From: Mariaggregatimicrobium sp964498785
GTDB taxonomy: Bacteria > Zhuqueibacterota > Zhuqueibacteria > Thermofontimicrobiales > Thiofontviventaceae
NCBI GenBank assembly: GCA_964498785.1
Contig: CAZCJL010000027.1
Coordinates: 1-64,000, forward strand
Direction: 5' to 3'
Length of the DNA: 64,000 bases
The position numbers and the translations under genes are program-made. Numbering within the stretch: position 1 is the stretch's first letter; each line of letters begins with the position of its first letter. The notes under the pieces were generated by a model. The model was not told the origin of the DNA. It saw only the letters and a program-made list of their open reading frames with translations, and did no database searches. Below, piece after piece: positions 10,201-19,035 of this stretch.

Positions 10201-11674
10201 CAATCTGAAATCCTCCCGGCGGTGGCGTACCATTTGAGGTCGTTACTAACGTTGTATTGCCGGGGCTTGAGACATTGTTGAAAGTAACATTTACCCCGCT
10301 GCCGAAATTGACGTTTACATTTTCACCAACAGGCGTGTTATTTGATACTGTTGTTTCCAGCAAATTGCCGTAAATATCAAAATCATTGGTTCCAAAATTC
10401 CGTTTATCTTCCCAGACAACCAACGCATGCGGCGAGGCTGAACTCACTGCTAAGGCGGGGTTAAAGGGATCTTCGGTGCCAGTCGTTGCTGAAATTATGA
10501 TATTATCCGGAACTGATCCGGTAAATTCAGCCGATCCCATTGAATTGCCGCGAATGTGATTGACCTGCGTATCATTTTGCTGATCCGACCCCGGCGTTTC
10601 CCGCCAGGCAACCATAAATTTCCCCGCCACAGAACTGTATTCCACGGCAGGATTCCACGTTGCTGCATAACTGGAATATGCCCAGTGCGACCAGATCTTT
10701 GAAATCGGGAAAATTTCATTGGAAACACTTTCTGTTGTCAAATAGTCGATTTTAGCCGCGTCAACCAATCCTCCCCAGATTCCTGTCCATTGCATGCCCT
10801 GCCATGTCATATTATTGTCCCGATCTGCCCAGACAATTAAAAAGACAGGTTCGTTATCCCAATAACCAAACGCGATGTCCCATCCTTCAGCAATGCCAAT
10901 TTTTGATTGTTGAAACGGCACGGAAGGGTAAATCTCTCCCGATTGCGGATTCGTTAATGTAATCATGACGTTACCATCGCTATCCAGCATCATCAGATTT
11001 CCGGGGTCATTACAGGCAAGAAGATAACGCCCCTGCGGCGTTTCGCTTGATGTGACCGGCGCGTACGCGATCGTGTAACTCATATCGTCAGTGTCGACAA
11101 ATGAAGTCGGGTATGAATTATAGAACATCTGCGCAGAGCCAACCGGCTGTCCATCGGCGCCGATTTTTCCGGAATAATATCTCGTGTAGCTGTACCCGGT
11201 TTGCAAGTTATCCGGTATTTTTTCTTCTCCGACAACCAATAAATTCCCAGCAATAGAATTATAAAGAACTGTTGGATTCTCTGCGTTTGGTAATAGCTGA
11301 ATTGTCCCGCCAATCGCGGAACCTGTCGCAGACAATCGCTGGCCATAAACGCTCAAATCAGGTGCAATGCCGGAAACAAATACAACCAGATATTCATTTT
11401 GCTTAGAATTATAAGCGACAGACGGCAAACCTTGTGCATACTCCGAAATTGTAAAATTGGCGACTGGCTGCCCGCTTTCGCTGATCCGAACTCCTCTCAA
11501 TCTTTTCATTTGAGTTGAATAAGATTCCAGCCACACGACAAAATATTCATTGTTAGTTGAATTATAAGCAACATCACAACCGTAATCTTTTTGGCTGCCC
11601 TGGTAGACTGAAAAGTCTGCGAAGGCTATAGCGCTGAACAGCATTATCTGAAATAATAATAAAATTTTTTTCAT
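7259..11674 (-). CDS. giant secreted multidomain protein: propeller, BACON, two cohesin-like domains and a dockerin
   Basis: The 1471-aa product begins with a signal peptide (1-19). A beta-propeller-like region follows to about 430, then tectonin-type repeats near 620-840 (GVGADGAAWMIGT, KWNGNGWD and similar), which often bind glycans. Next come Ig/BACON-like repeats (850-1000), cohesin-like domain 1 (from about 1006, with GSTGRSIIPVGPNIDN), a dockerin (about 1146-1210) with two calcium loops DVDGDQDVDIIDIQLV and DGDVDIIDVQLV, cohesin-like domain 2 (about 1233-1338), and a C-terminal NYPNPFNPTT sorting domain from 1376. Cohesin and dockerin in one chain, plus a cohesin in the next gene, suggests self-assembly on the cell surface; this is inferred. 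The regulator/kinase pair upstream may control it. Confidence 0.85.
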   Translation of the reverse strand: MKKILLLFQIMLFSAIAFADFSVYQGSQKDYGCDVAYNSTNNEYFVVWLESYSTQMKRLRGVRISESGQPVANFTISEYAQGLPSVAYNSKQNEYLVVFVSGIAPDLSVYGQRLSATGSAIGGTIQLLPNAENPTVLYNSIAGNLLVVGEEKIPDNLQTGYSYTRYYSGKIGADGQPVGSAQMFYNSYPTSFVDTDDMSYTIAYAPVTSSETPQGRYLLACNDPGNLMMLDSDGNVMITLTNPQSGEIYPSVPFQQSKIGIAEGWDIAFGYWDNEPVFLIVWADRDNNMTWQGMQWTGIWGGLVDAAKIDYLTTESVSNEIFPISKIWSHWAYSSYAATWNPAVEYSSVAGKFMVAWRETPGSDQQNDTQVNHIRGNSMGSAEFTGSVPDNIIISATTGTEDPFNPALAVSSASPHALVVWEDKRNFGTNDFDIYGNLLETTVSNNTPVGENVNVNFGSGVNVTFNNVSSPGNTTLVTTSNGTPPPGGFQIVPFGAPIYYNIETTATFTGSIEICINYNDAGMTPAQETALRLQVYESPPDQWKDVTTLLNATTNIICGSVNHLSEFAIIFSSGKPDINVTPSSLAASIGEGGSTVESLAISNSGDVDLYFNISGEKWEKMPGAARDVGVGADGAAWMIGTNKNDNGYDIYQWNGVDWDAISGGAMSIDVGSQNQVVVVNETNDILKWDGSDWYPLSGKALQVSVASDGTMWAVGTKKIFGGYEILKWNGNGWDLMPGGAVKISVGSQKHIWCINEFSLVYRWNGSDWDLFPGIASDIGVGANGSVLAIGIIPAPGGYEIFKWNGSGWDNQYGGAVAVSVGSADHIWNVDDSGEISRWNSNGADLPDWLTVNPSSGTVSSGSQKNISMTFDAAGLTPSIYEFNLFVTSADPDESFVIVPLSLEVVPGLKPVLSVNPTTLDFGASHTNLSFQIQNTGGGTLNWEAVEDSEVPWMSLSPANGSGNAEVVVVVDRTNMAAGEYNGALRVVSNGGEQEMAVKMTVPDGNMSTIRFEPKIAEMHVGTPASVDVVSEGITDLGSFEFEIAYDGVVVQIAQPSDVTLGAFLGSTGRSIIPVGPNIDNTNGSVVYGAASLGSQTGANGDGVLATILWTPMSEGTTPIDLKNVKIADTQGNQIVVMDEDGEIQVTSRFWADVDGDQDVDIIDIQLVAAHWNTSQGDPNFDPIYDVDNQGQGDGDVDIIDVQLVASWWNKQVPSNSDQLQNTILVKSMRNKNVSLQIKANELAASDLCPSLSVFVENAEDIGAFQFDVVLENTDVKLAGIQLGEFLSVNGNHVTTLGPIKDEVANQYVIGAFSYGKNNGAEGAGLLAAIKLEGTIDNFIPVEITNIILTDMNGQQIELNAINAEYLNWNNNLVTPENFALHQNYPNPFNPTTFIGYDVPSLENTKQHVTLSIFNLQGQLVQTLVDEEKTSGAYRIQWNGLSAEGIRVPSGIYVYTLQAGEFKTSRKMLLIK

Positions 11675-11830
11675 TTATCTTCTCCTTAAAATTCTTTTGA
11701 AAATTAATTGGTGACCGCCAAATCGAACGCGCCGTTAGCCGGAAGGTCAAAGAATGAGTTTAACTCTAATGAGAGCAAACAAATAATCCTTCCAAACCAA
11801 CTCTAATATCCAAAAATATTAGTCATTTTA

Positions 11831-11851
11831 CAATCCCATGAAGATGGGATT
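11831..11851. terminator. short hairpin, possible weak terminator
   Basis: AATCCCAT and ATGGGATT form an 8-bp stem with a GAAG loop, just outside the MITE-like element. Read on the minus strand it would follow the response-regulator gene, but the tail (GTAAAATG) is a poor U-tract. Confidence 0.3.
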
Positions 11852-11866
11852 TTAAAGAAAGGAGAA

Positions 11867-12050
11867 TTAACCCAAGTTCACCACACTGTTTTGGAAAATG
11901 TCCTTAAATTGGCAAAAATAAAGGCTAACTTCAATATTTACCTTCAAAAAATAGATGTAGTGACCCATTAACGTATTTGTGAACAAAAAATCAACCTAAG
12001 TTCTATAAAAAGGAGTTTATCCTTTAGAAATTGAGGTGAACTTGGGTTAA
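11867..12050. mobile_element. 184-bp MITE-like element with 16-bp perfect terminal inverted repeats
   Basis: TTAACCCAAGTTCACC at 11867-11882 is matched exactly by GGTGAACTTGGGTTAA at 12035-12050. The interior is AT-rich and has no reading frame. GAA flanks both ends (11864-11866 and 12051-12053), which could be a 3-bp target duplication. Size, perfect termini and lack of coding fit a miniature inverted-repeat transposable element moved in trans by an absent transposase. It lies downstream of the response-regulator stop. Confidence 0.55.
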
Positions 12051-12107
12051 GAAATAGATGATTCTATGATTCAGGGAGAGGTGATAAGGAACAGCCAAGT
12101 AATAAAA

Positions 12108-12737
12108 TCATATTTCGCCATGAAGCGATTTGCGGATAACATCGGCTTTAGTGTGGACATGCAGCTTTTTGTAAATATTTTTAATATGCGATCGGACAGT
12201 CTCAACGGAAATATACATCCGATCTGCAATCATTTTGTAGCTCAATCCATCGACAAGCCCGACAACGATTTCCTTTTCTTTTAAGGTAAGCGGCGATTTT
12301 ATTTCTTTTGATTTTTTGGGCTGGAAATAGTGAATTACTTTGCGTGCGATTTGCGGAGACATTGGGGCGCCGCCGGCGTACAACATTTCAATTGACTGCT
12401 TTATTTCAGGAAATGGCCGATTTTTTAGCAGGTAACCTGAAGCGCCGGCGCACAACGATTGAAAAATATGATGAGAATCGTTATGAATAGTCAACATAAT
12501 TATATCGATATCCGAATATTTTTCTTTGATGACCTTGATTCCCTCAATTCCGGACATTCCCGGCAGACCAATATCCATCAGAATGACGTCAGGTGCATTG
12601 TCATCATTTAAATGATTCAGAAATCTTTCAACAGAGTCTGTGTTTACGACACATCGAAATTCGGATACTGAATTTAAATAATCACGGATTGCATCGCCAA
12701 TTTCAATGTCGTCCTCAATTAATGCTATGTTTATCAT
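12108..12737 (-). CDS. NarL/FixJ-type response regulator
   Basis: This 209-aa two-component response regulator has a receiver domain (about 1-120: acidic pair in IEDD, phosphoacceptor Asp in ILMDIGLPG, switch Thr in MLTIH, Lys in LLKN) and a LuxR-type helix-turn-helix (about 140-205: LTLKEKEIVVGLVDGLSYKMIADRMYIS then TVRSHIKNIYKKL). I start it at MINIALIEDD; an ATG at 12779 would add 14 atypical residues. No strong ribosome site is visible at either. It lies 88 bp downstream of the propeller histidine kinase in the same direction and is its obvious partner. The likely targets are nearby surface-protein genes, but no operator could be recognised. Confidence 0.85.
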   Translation of the reverse strand: MINIALIEDDIEIGDAIRDYLNSVSEFRCVVNTDSVERFLNHLNDDNAPDVILMDIGLPGMSGIEGIKVIKEKYSDIDIIMLTIHNDSHHIFQSLCAGASGYLLKNRPFPEIKQSIEMLYAGGAPMSPQIARKVIHYFQPKKSKEIKSPLTLKEKEIVVGLVDGLSYKMIADRMYISVETVRSHIKNIYKKLHVHTKADVIRKSLHGEI

Positions 12738-12825
12738 AATGTTTAATATAAGTTCTTTTAGGTTTAATGTAAATACCATGATTATGGGATAACGGATTCT
12801 ATTTTCTCCTGTTGGATGTCCATTT

Positions 12826-15800
12826 TTAAATCTCTTTCATTTTCAACTCCACAGTTGTTCCATTTTCATGAAAAATTTCTATTGTAGCTGCAATCCGTTT
12901 GGCGCGCTCTTTCATGTTTTTCAATCCATTGCCATAACGAATTTTTTCTTCATCGAATCCGATGCCATCATCCTTGACAGACATTAAAAATGCACCATCA
13001 GAATTGATAAGTTTCAAATGTACGTTTGTTGCACGTGCATGTTTTGCGACGTTATTAATGGCCTCTTTAACAATCAGGTAGATATTTTGGCGGAGGTCTA
13101 CCTTGAGTTTTTTGATTGCGTCCAATCCTTCAGCGTCAAAATGAAATGAGACTTCATCTTTGGCAAAAACGTTCATTCCCAAATCCCGAATGCGGTCGAG
13201 AAGATCGCCGATCGTTTCGTTCCTTGAATCAATGGACCAGACGACATCGCTCATTGTTGTTATTATCTCGCGACTCATCGATCCGATTTTTTGTGCAGAG
13301 AGCAAAATCTTTTGAGCATTCTGCATTGTCTGGATAATTTCCGAATGAATAGAAATTTTTGTCAGTGTGGCACCGATGTCGTCATGCAAATCACTGGCAA
13401 TGCGGGTTCGCAATCGTTCCATCTCCAATTGTTTGGACATGCGGTAAGAATGAATCAAATATATTATCGCGAGAATAGCGGTAAGCAAAATCACCCGAAA
13501 CCACCATGTTTTCCAAAAGGGCGGCGTGATGATAATTTTAATCGAAGTCCCGGTTTCGTTCCAGACGCCATCATTATTCGATGCTTTCACCCGAAAGACA
13601 TATCTGCCTGGATCTAAATTCGTGTAAGTCGCAAAACGTCTCGATCCTGAATAAAACCAATCTTTATTGAAATTTTCCAACATGTAGGCATACTGATTTT
13701 TCGTTGGACTGTTATAATCCAGTGAGGCGAATTCAAACGAAAACACGTTTTGACTGTAGGAGAGTTCAATTTCCCCGGACTCAGAAATATGCTTCTGCAG
13801 CGGCGTTTCTCTATTTTGAGAAACAGGAACAGATCGATTGAAAATCTTAAAATCGGTGAGAACAACAGGTGGAATAACCGGATTATCGATAATATTTTCA
13901 GGCCGAAATCCATTCAACCCATTAACGCCGCCAAAATATAATTCTCCGGTATGACTTTTATAACAAGCGCCGGGATTGAATTCATTACTTTGCAGACCAT
14001 CATGAATATCATAATTCCGAAATACTTTGGTCTGCGGATTAAACCTGGATATTCCTTTCTTCGTGCTTAACCATAAATTGCCTTTACTGTCTTCAAGAAT
14101 TCCACAAATATTATCGTTCGGAAGTCCGTCTGCTTCCTTGAAATGAATGAAGGTATTGTTTGCGCTCACATATTGATTCAGTCCACCTTCCGTACCAACC
14201 CAAATATTGTTTGAGTTATCTTTATAAATAATTTGCACGAAATCATTACTTAAACTTGTTGAATCTCCGGCTTTATTCATGAAATAAGAAAAGGAATTTT
14301 TCCCGGGAATAAACTCATTGATGCCCCCGCCGCCGCTCCCAAGCCACAACACGTCTGAATCCTTTTGAAAGATGCAGCGAATATCATTGTTATTAATTCC
14401 ATCCGAATTTTCGAGACTATATTTCCAATACTTAAAAAGCACGTTCGTGCCGCCATCCCAAATCATTTCATTCAGCCCGCTTCCGTGCGTACCAATGAAG
14501 AGAGAGCTTTTATTCGTAGCGCGAATTTCGTGAAATGATAAAACATACTTTTCATTTAAACCAGTTTCATCTATCGAATTGACACCATACGCGTACGGCC
14601 AGTAAACGAACTTTTTCTTTTTCCTGTCAAATAGAAGGATTTTCCCGCCATACGTGCCAAGCCAAAGGTTGGCGAAAGAATCTTCAAAAATTGAGATGAT
14701 GTTATTGACTTGCGGATAAAATATATCGATATCGGTGTTCTCGACATCTTCTGGCGTGCTCATCCAATGCTGGTAGGTTCCATCGGCAGGATTAAAAAGA
14801 TTTAATCCACCACCATACGTACCTATCCAAATTACGCCTGTCGAGTCTTCAAAGATTGCCCGCACATCATTGTGACTGAGACTCGCCGGATCACCTGAAA
14901 TATTTTTCCAATGAAAAAACCTAATTGCATCCAGGCGGTTTCGCTGTATTTTATTTACGCCATTCCCCAGCGTACCGATCCACAGAACGCCGGATCTGTC
15001 TTCATACAATGAGTTGACAATATTGCCGCTTAGACTACTCGGTTCCGCAGGGTGGTTCAAACTTCGGGTAAAAATATTGGTCTCGGGATTGAAAATATTG
15101 AGACCGCCACCATCCGTTCCAATCCAGAAAACATTGGATTTATCAAAAAACATGGCGTTAATATAATCGTTACTGAGACTGGCAGGATTATCAGCTTCGT
15201 AAGCCCATCTGGTGAAATTTTCTGTTTCAATATCAAAGCGGTTCAGCCCCGTTCCATGTGTCCCCAACCACAGCGACCTGCTGCCTTTTTGCCATTCTTC
15301 AGGCGATTCGCAAATTGTGTTAATCCAATTGTTACTTAAGCTGTTTGCGTTGGAAGGATCGTTTTCCCAAAATTTAAATGTTTCGGTCTCGGGATCAAAA
15401 CGAGCAAGTCCGCCGCCAACGACGCCAAGCCACACAATCCCTGTGGTATCGGCATAAATGCACTGGACGGAGTTGGAAGTCGTCGTCAGACTGCTTTCCG
15501 GATCGCAATTCCATGACGTGAAAATATTTCGTGAACCAGTGTTTCCATGATTTGCTGAGTCAGGCAGAATTTCCAGCCGTGTAAGCCCACCGCCTTCCGT
15601 GCCGATCCACAACACATTTTTTCTCACGGGATCTGCCGAGAGTGACAAAATATAATTACTTCTCAACGTGTTTGGAGCCTTTTCATCGTGTTTGTATTGC
15701 GTAAACGTTTCTGTCCTTCGATGAAACTGGTTCAGTCCACCGCCGTATGTTCCTGCCCAGATTGAATTGGAATCAATCTCTGCGATAGCCCGTACCTCGC

Positions 15801-16053
15801 TTCTTCCCAGGCTGGCAGGATCATCAGGATTATTTTTAAAGATTGAGAAAGAATACCCATCGTACTTATTCAGGCCGTCATTAGTACCAAACCACATAAA
15901 ACCGCAATGATCCTGGATAACGCAATTCACAATACTTTGGGACAAACCGTGTTCAAGAGAAATATGTTCGAATTTCAAATTATTATTTTGGGGAAATACC
16001 AATGAAGCGACAACAGATAGAAAAATGATAGTCAAGTACGAGGCTTTTTGCAT
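12826..16053 (-). CDS. two-component histidine kinase with periplasmic beta-propeller sensor
   Basis: The product (about 1075 aa) is a membrane sensor kinase. After a signal segment it has two seven-bladed-type propellers built from about a dozen Reg_prop repeats of the form IWIGTYGGGLNxF (residues about 30-720), then a Y_Y_Y domain (about 745-810), one transmembrane helix (TWWFRVILLTAILAIIYLI), a HisKA_3 dimerisation domain with the phosphorylated His in SDLHDDIGATL, and a HATPase_c domain (EAINNVAKHA, DDGIGFD, NGLKNMKERA). The start is taken as the ATG at 16053; a TTG at 16071 is possible. Such kinases in Bacteroidetes sense polysaccharide breakdown products; here the ligand is unknown. No receiver is fused, and the separate NarL regulator follows. 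Confidence 0.88.
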   Translation of the reverse strand: MQKASYLTIIFLSVVASLVFPQNNNLKFEHISLEHGLSQSIVNCVIQDHCGFMWFGTNDGLNKYDGYSFSIFKNNPDDPASLGRSEVRAIAEIDSNSIWAGTYGGGLNQFHRRTETFTQYKHDEKAPNTLRSNYILSLSADPVRKNVLWIGTEGGGLTRLEILPDSANHGNTGSRNIFTSWNCDPESSLTTTSNSVQCIYADTTGIVWLGVVGGGLARFDPETETFKFWENDPSNANSLSNNWINTICESPEEWQKGSRSLWLGTHGTGLNRFDIETENFTRWAYEADNPASLSNDYINAMFFDKSNVFWIGTDGGGLNIFNPETNIFTRSLNHPAEPSSLSGNIVNSLYEDRSGVLWIGTLGNGVNKIQRNRLDAIRFFHWKNISGDPASLSHNDVRAIFEDSTGVIWIGTYGGGLNLFNPADGTYQHWMSTPEDVENTDIDIFYPQVNNIISIFEDSFANLWLGTYGGKILLFDRKKKKFVYWPYAYGVNSIDETGLNEKYVLSFHEIRATNKSSLFIGTHGSGLNEMIWDGGTNVLFKYWKYSLENSDGINNNDIRCIFQKDSDVLWLGSGGGGINEFIPGKNSFSYFMNKAGDSTSLSNDFVQIIYKDNSNNIWVGTEGGLNQYVSANNTFIHFKEADGLPNDNICGILEDSKGNLWLSTKKGISRFNPQTKVFRNYDIHDGLQSNEFNPGACYKSHTGELYFGGVNGLNGFRPENIIDNPVIPPVVLTDFKIFNRSVPVSQNRETPLQKHISESGEIELSYSQNVFSFEFASLDYNSPTKNQYAYMLENFNKDWFYSGSRRFATYTNLDPGRYVFRVKASNNDGVWNETGTSIKIIITPPFWKTWWFRVILLTAILAIIYLIHSYRMSKQLEMERLRTRIASDLHDDIGATLTKISIHSEIIQTMQNAQKILLSAQKIGSMSREIITTMSDVVWSIDSRNETIGDLLDRIRDLGMNVFAKDEVSFHFDAEGLDAIKKLKVDLRQNIYLIVKEAINNVAKHARATNVHLKLINSDGAFLMSVKDDGIGFDEEKIRYGNGLKNMKERAKRIAATIEIFHENGTTVELKMKEI

Positions 16054-16071
16054 TTTTACCACAGATGACAA

Positions 16072-16580
16072 ATTATTATCTCACGCTTAATTTTTACAGT
16101 CGCTTAATTGCAATTCTCTTATGGTTTTAAAAGACAATAATAATAATAATTTTTGAAGATAAAGTCAAGTTCATTTTTAATGGAAAAGGGCATTTTTTAA
16201 TAAGCTCAAATAGTGTTAAATAACAAAAAAAATTAACGAGGCATCCGCAGAATTGAAATAGTGGAAATAAGTCGATGAAGAAAAGACGATGGGAAAGATA
16301 GTTGAGCGAGGAAATTTATACGTAATATGGATTCGAATTAGTTTGCTAATAGATTACTCGTATTTGTATCCTCATTTATTAAAAAAGTAGTTCTATTTGC
16401 TTTTTTTTAATTCTGAAGGGCCTTTGTCTTTTTGATCAACACATCGTTGTCATAACGCTTTAATATCTAATTCTTTTCGACACGTTCCGGATGCAGACAA
16501 AACTGAAACTAATTTCATTGTTCTGCGTTTATGCTTACAACAATACACTAAAATAACGTTAACAAAACAGGACATTGCTT
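16072..16580. other. 500-bp divergent intergenic region, no gene seen
   Basis: This AT-rich spacer separates the minus-strand kinase from the plus-strand flavodoxin gene, so it should hold both promoters. I found no open frame, strong hairpin or clear sigma-70 pair. Confidence 0.5.
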
Positions 16581-17057
16581 ATGAAAATAGCTATTATTTA
16601 TGCGACACGACACGGATGTACCGAAAAGTGCGCAACTCACCTGAATGATGGATTTAAAAATTCAGCAAATGTGATAAATCTGAAAGAACGCAAAAAAGTA
16701 AACTTAACAGATTTCGATACTGTGATCATTGGCGGATCGATTCATGCCGGAAAGGTGCAATCGAAAATTAAAAAATTTTGCGAGGATAATCTGAGAGCTC
16801 TGATGACCAAACGGATCGGTCTGTTTTTGTGTTGCATGGAGGAGGGCGATAATGCAGACAAGCAGTTTAGTGAGGCGTTTCCCGCTGAATTACGGAATCA
16901 TGCGATTGCTACTGAAATTTTTGGCGGTGAATTCAACTTCGAGCGCATGAATTTTCTTGAAAAGATGATTATCAAAAAAATCGCCCACACCGATCAAAGC
17001 GTTTCTAAAATTGATGAAGAAAAAATTTCCGAGTTCGTTCATGCAATGAACAACTGA
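16581..17057 (+). CDS. flavodoxin-domain protein (HemG-like)
   Basis: This is a 158-aa FMN-binding flavodoxin-fold protein. The start is the ATG at 16581 with CAGGA eight bases upstream. The phosphate loop reads YATRHGCTEKCA, with the later flavin-contact stretch GGSIHAGKVQ. This is the arrangement of menaquinone-dependent protoporphyrinogen oxidases (HemG) and related long-chain-free flavodoxins. Heme synthesis is therefore possible, but no other heme gene is nearby and general electron transfer is equally plausible. It is monocistronic and ends in a clear terminator. Confidence 0.75.
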   Translation: MKIAIIYATRHGCTEKCATHLNDGFKNSANVINLKERKKVNLTDFDTVIIGGSIHAGKVQSKIKKFCEDNLRALMTKRIGLFLCCMEEGDNADKQFSEAFPAELRNHAIATEIFGGEFNFERMNFLEKMIIKKIAHTDQSVSKIDEEKISEFVHAMNN

Positions 17058-17090
17058 ATTTTGAATTTCGTCGAAAAGCAAATTCACATA

Positions 17091-17120
17091 AACACCCGAT
17101 TATCCTGGCGGGTGTTTTTT
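17091..17120 (+). terminator. intrinsic terminator of the flavodoxin gene
   Basis: AACACCCG (17091-17098) pairs with CGGGTGTT (17109-17116) and is followed by a T-run. It lies 34 nt after the flavodoxin stop. Confidence 0.85.
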
Positions 17121-17191
17121 TGTATCTTCTCAATATTTTATGGTAGATATGGGCGATTGCCTCTATGTCGTATTTAAACAGATTCCGTAGG

Positions 17192-17221
17192 TGTCACTTC
17201 TCGACTTCGCTCGATATGACA
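17192..17221. repeat. dispersed palindromic element
   Basis: The stretch begins TGTCA and ends TGACA, with TCGACTTCGCTCGA at its centre. This wording is familiar from intergenic repeats in many FCB and deltaproteobacterial genomes. Only one copy is in the window, so the assignment rests on recognition. The rest of the 308-bp gap around it holds nothing I can name. Confidence 0.4.
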
Positions 17222-17430
17222 GATTCGCGTCTTAATCAATAAATTTAAAGAGAATCCGAAAGCTTTGATGCACACCATCAATTATTGAATGGATACCTAA
17301 AAATGTATATAATCTTAAATATTCATAAATATTTACAAGATGCTAAGGCGTAAACAATTTTACACGACATTCTTTTGATGTGGAATACTGTCTCTTTGAT
17401 AGCATGTATTAATGAAATTATGCACCGCTT

Positions 17431-17940
17431 TCACGGAATCCATTGTGTCACTTCCTGAAAGTGTGTCACATGGAAATAGCGCACCACATCAATTCGGAAT
17501 AAAGCAGTAGCGTCTGACTTGATAATGGATCGCAGGTATGAATGCCTGTTCTTTAATAAGTTAATGCCATAAGTGTATTCGTCGCCATTCTCGATTCGGG
17601 TTGCGTTTCCGGTAATTGTCACTGCCGCTACTTGCATCATATCATCAACATGCTGTGATCTGCTATCAATGAGCAAGGCTACGCGCGAGCATTCAATTAG
17701 CAGCTTAAATTTTCGTGTTGCCACCGGAGTCGTAAAATAAAACTTCTTCATATCATCGGTAAACGCATAAGCAATTAGAGATCCATAAGGCTGATTGTTC
17801 CCTTGTGTGCACAGCACACAAAACGATTGTCCGGCGACCAGTTGCTGGATTTGTTTTGCCAGGAATTTGTTTTTTGTGCTACTTACATTTTCAGACACAT
17901 TAAATTCTAATCCGAAAATCGGTTCATCACTTTCGTCCAT
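17431..17940 (-). CDS. pyridoxamine 5'-phosphate oxidase-like FMN-binding protein
   Basis: The 169-aa product has the split-barrel flavin-binding fold of the PNPOx-like superfamily: LCTQGNNQPYGSLIAYAFTDDMKKFYFTTPVATRKFKLL, then RVALLIDSRSQHVDDMMQVAAVTITGNATRI. Family members bind FMN, heme or F420 and reduce varied substrates; it lacks the full residues of true PdxH. It lies 21 bp downstream of an outer-membrane barrel gene in the same direction. The substrate is not predictable. Confidence 0.7.
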   Translation of the reverse strand: MDESDEPIFGLEFNVSENVSSTKNKFLAKQIQQLVAGQSFCVLCTQGNNQPYGSLIAYAFTDDMKKFYFTTPVATRKFKLLIECSRVALLIDSRSQHVDDMMQVAAVTITGNATRIENGDEYTYGINLLKNRHSYLRSIIKSDATALFRIDVVRYFHVTHFQEVTQWIP

Positions 17941-17961
17941 TTGTTCTCTTTCTAAATTGAT

Positions 17962-18702
17962 TTAAAACGTAAAGTCTATTCCCAATGAAGCATAATTCAA
18001 CAGTGCAAAATTGTAAACCTCGTTATTATCAGCACCGCCTTCCAGAATACGATATCCTGCCCTGGCAGCAAGCCGTTCAGACGCCTGATACCGTAAAGCG
18101 AGTTGAACATCCTCTGCCCGGCCCTGGGGAGCTGCCAACGCATCTCCTTCGAATAACAGGCTCCATTTCCCGGCAAATTTCCAAAGTAACCGAAAATTTA
18201 GTATCGGTACAAACCCAACATTTGTTTTGCTCGACGACAATTCATCGCTTTCAAGTGCAATTTCCGCATCACGGATTTTTGCGGTAAAACCAAGCCCAAA
18301 CTCCAATTTTTCTTTCTTATAAAAATCATAACGATAAGTAAGCCGGTACGAATTAAAACGATATGTAGCGTCGAGAGTGGTGTTTGCCGGAAATGTTACT
18401 CCATCAAAGAAAATATCGCGATTAATTTCTCCGCCGGATTTCATGGTCAATGGGGCTGCGAGAATTGACAGCGAATGTTTATCATTGAAATAGTACGTTG
18501 CCTTTGCACGGAAGAAAATATCGGGATCAATTTCCAATTCTTCTGACAATGAAAATTTCGTCCCGGTATCACCGGGAATTCGGACGTCATTATACCCGCT
18601 GAATACACCGCCGGTCTCAACATCAATTGTGAATTGTGCCAGAAGCATTTTGGGTAATAAAAATAGACACCCGACAAGGATTGCTTTGTGATATATTTTC
18701 AC
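17962..18702 (-). CDS. outer-membrane beta-barrel protein
   Basis: This 246-aa protein starts at GTG, fixed by AAGGAGGT a few bases upstream. It has a signal peptide (1-22, ending LLAQ) and then alternating amphipathic strands (FRAKATYYFNDKHSLSILAAP, RLTYRYDFYKKEKLEFGLGF, LALRYQASERLAARAGYRI) ending in a C-terminal aromatic residue (IDFTF), the outer-membrane insertion signal. About eight to ten strands are visible. No enzymatic motif is apparent. It is the first gene of a two-gene unit with the FMN-binding protein. Confidence 0.75.
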   Translation of the reverse strand: MKIYHKAILVGCLFLLPKMLLAQFTIDVETGGVFSGYNDVRIPGDTGTKFSLSEELEIDPDIFFRAKATYYFNDKHSLSILAAPLTMKSGGEINRDIFFDGVTFPANTTLDATYRFNSYRLTYRYDFYKKEKLEFGLGFTAKIRDAEIALESDELSSSKTNVGFVPILNFRLLWKFAGKWSLLFEGDALAAPQGRAEDVQLALRYQASERLAARAGYRILEGGADNNEVYNFALLNYASLGIDFTF

Positions 18703-19035
18703 GGACTACCTCCTTTTGGTTCATTTTTCGCTTACATTTCAAATGTCTTGAAACAAAAAATTGCTGTAACAATCGTTCTTTTTTTACATTATTTCGATCT
18801 TTAATTAATCTACAAAAATTAATTTTAAATTTCCATAAATATTTTTGAATTCAAAATATCTGTTCGCTACTATCTTGTTAGAATTTGGATTGAACACAAT
18901 CTCAGTATTTTGATATATTAAAATCGTCATAAAAAAAGTTCCCAAACTCTTAAGAATGAGTGTATAATGATTATTATTTTAAAAATCAGCTAATTCAGAT
19001 AAAATACACATAACTATTAGAAATTAATTCCATTT
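18703..19035. promoter_or_regulatory. divergent promoter region before the acyl ligase
   Basis: This 333-bp AT-rich spacer lies between divergent genes. TATAAT at 18963-18968 is a good -10 candidate for the plus-strand ligase, but the matching -35 is weak (TTCCCA near 18939), so the promoter call is tentative. Confidence 0.3.
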
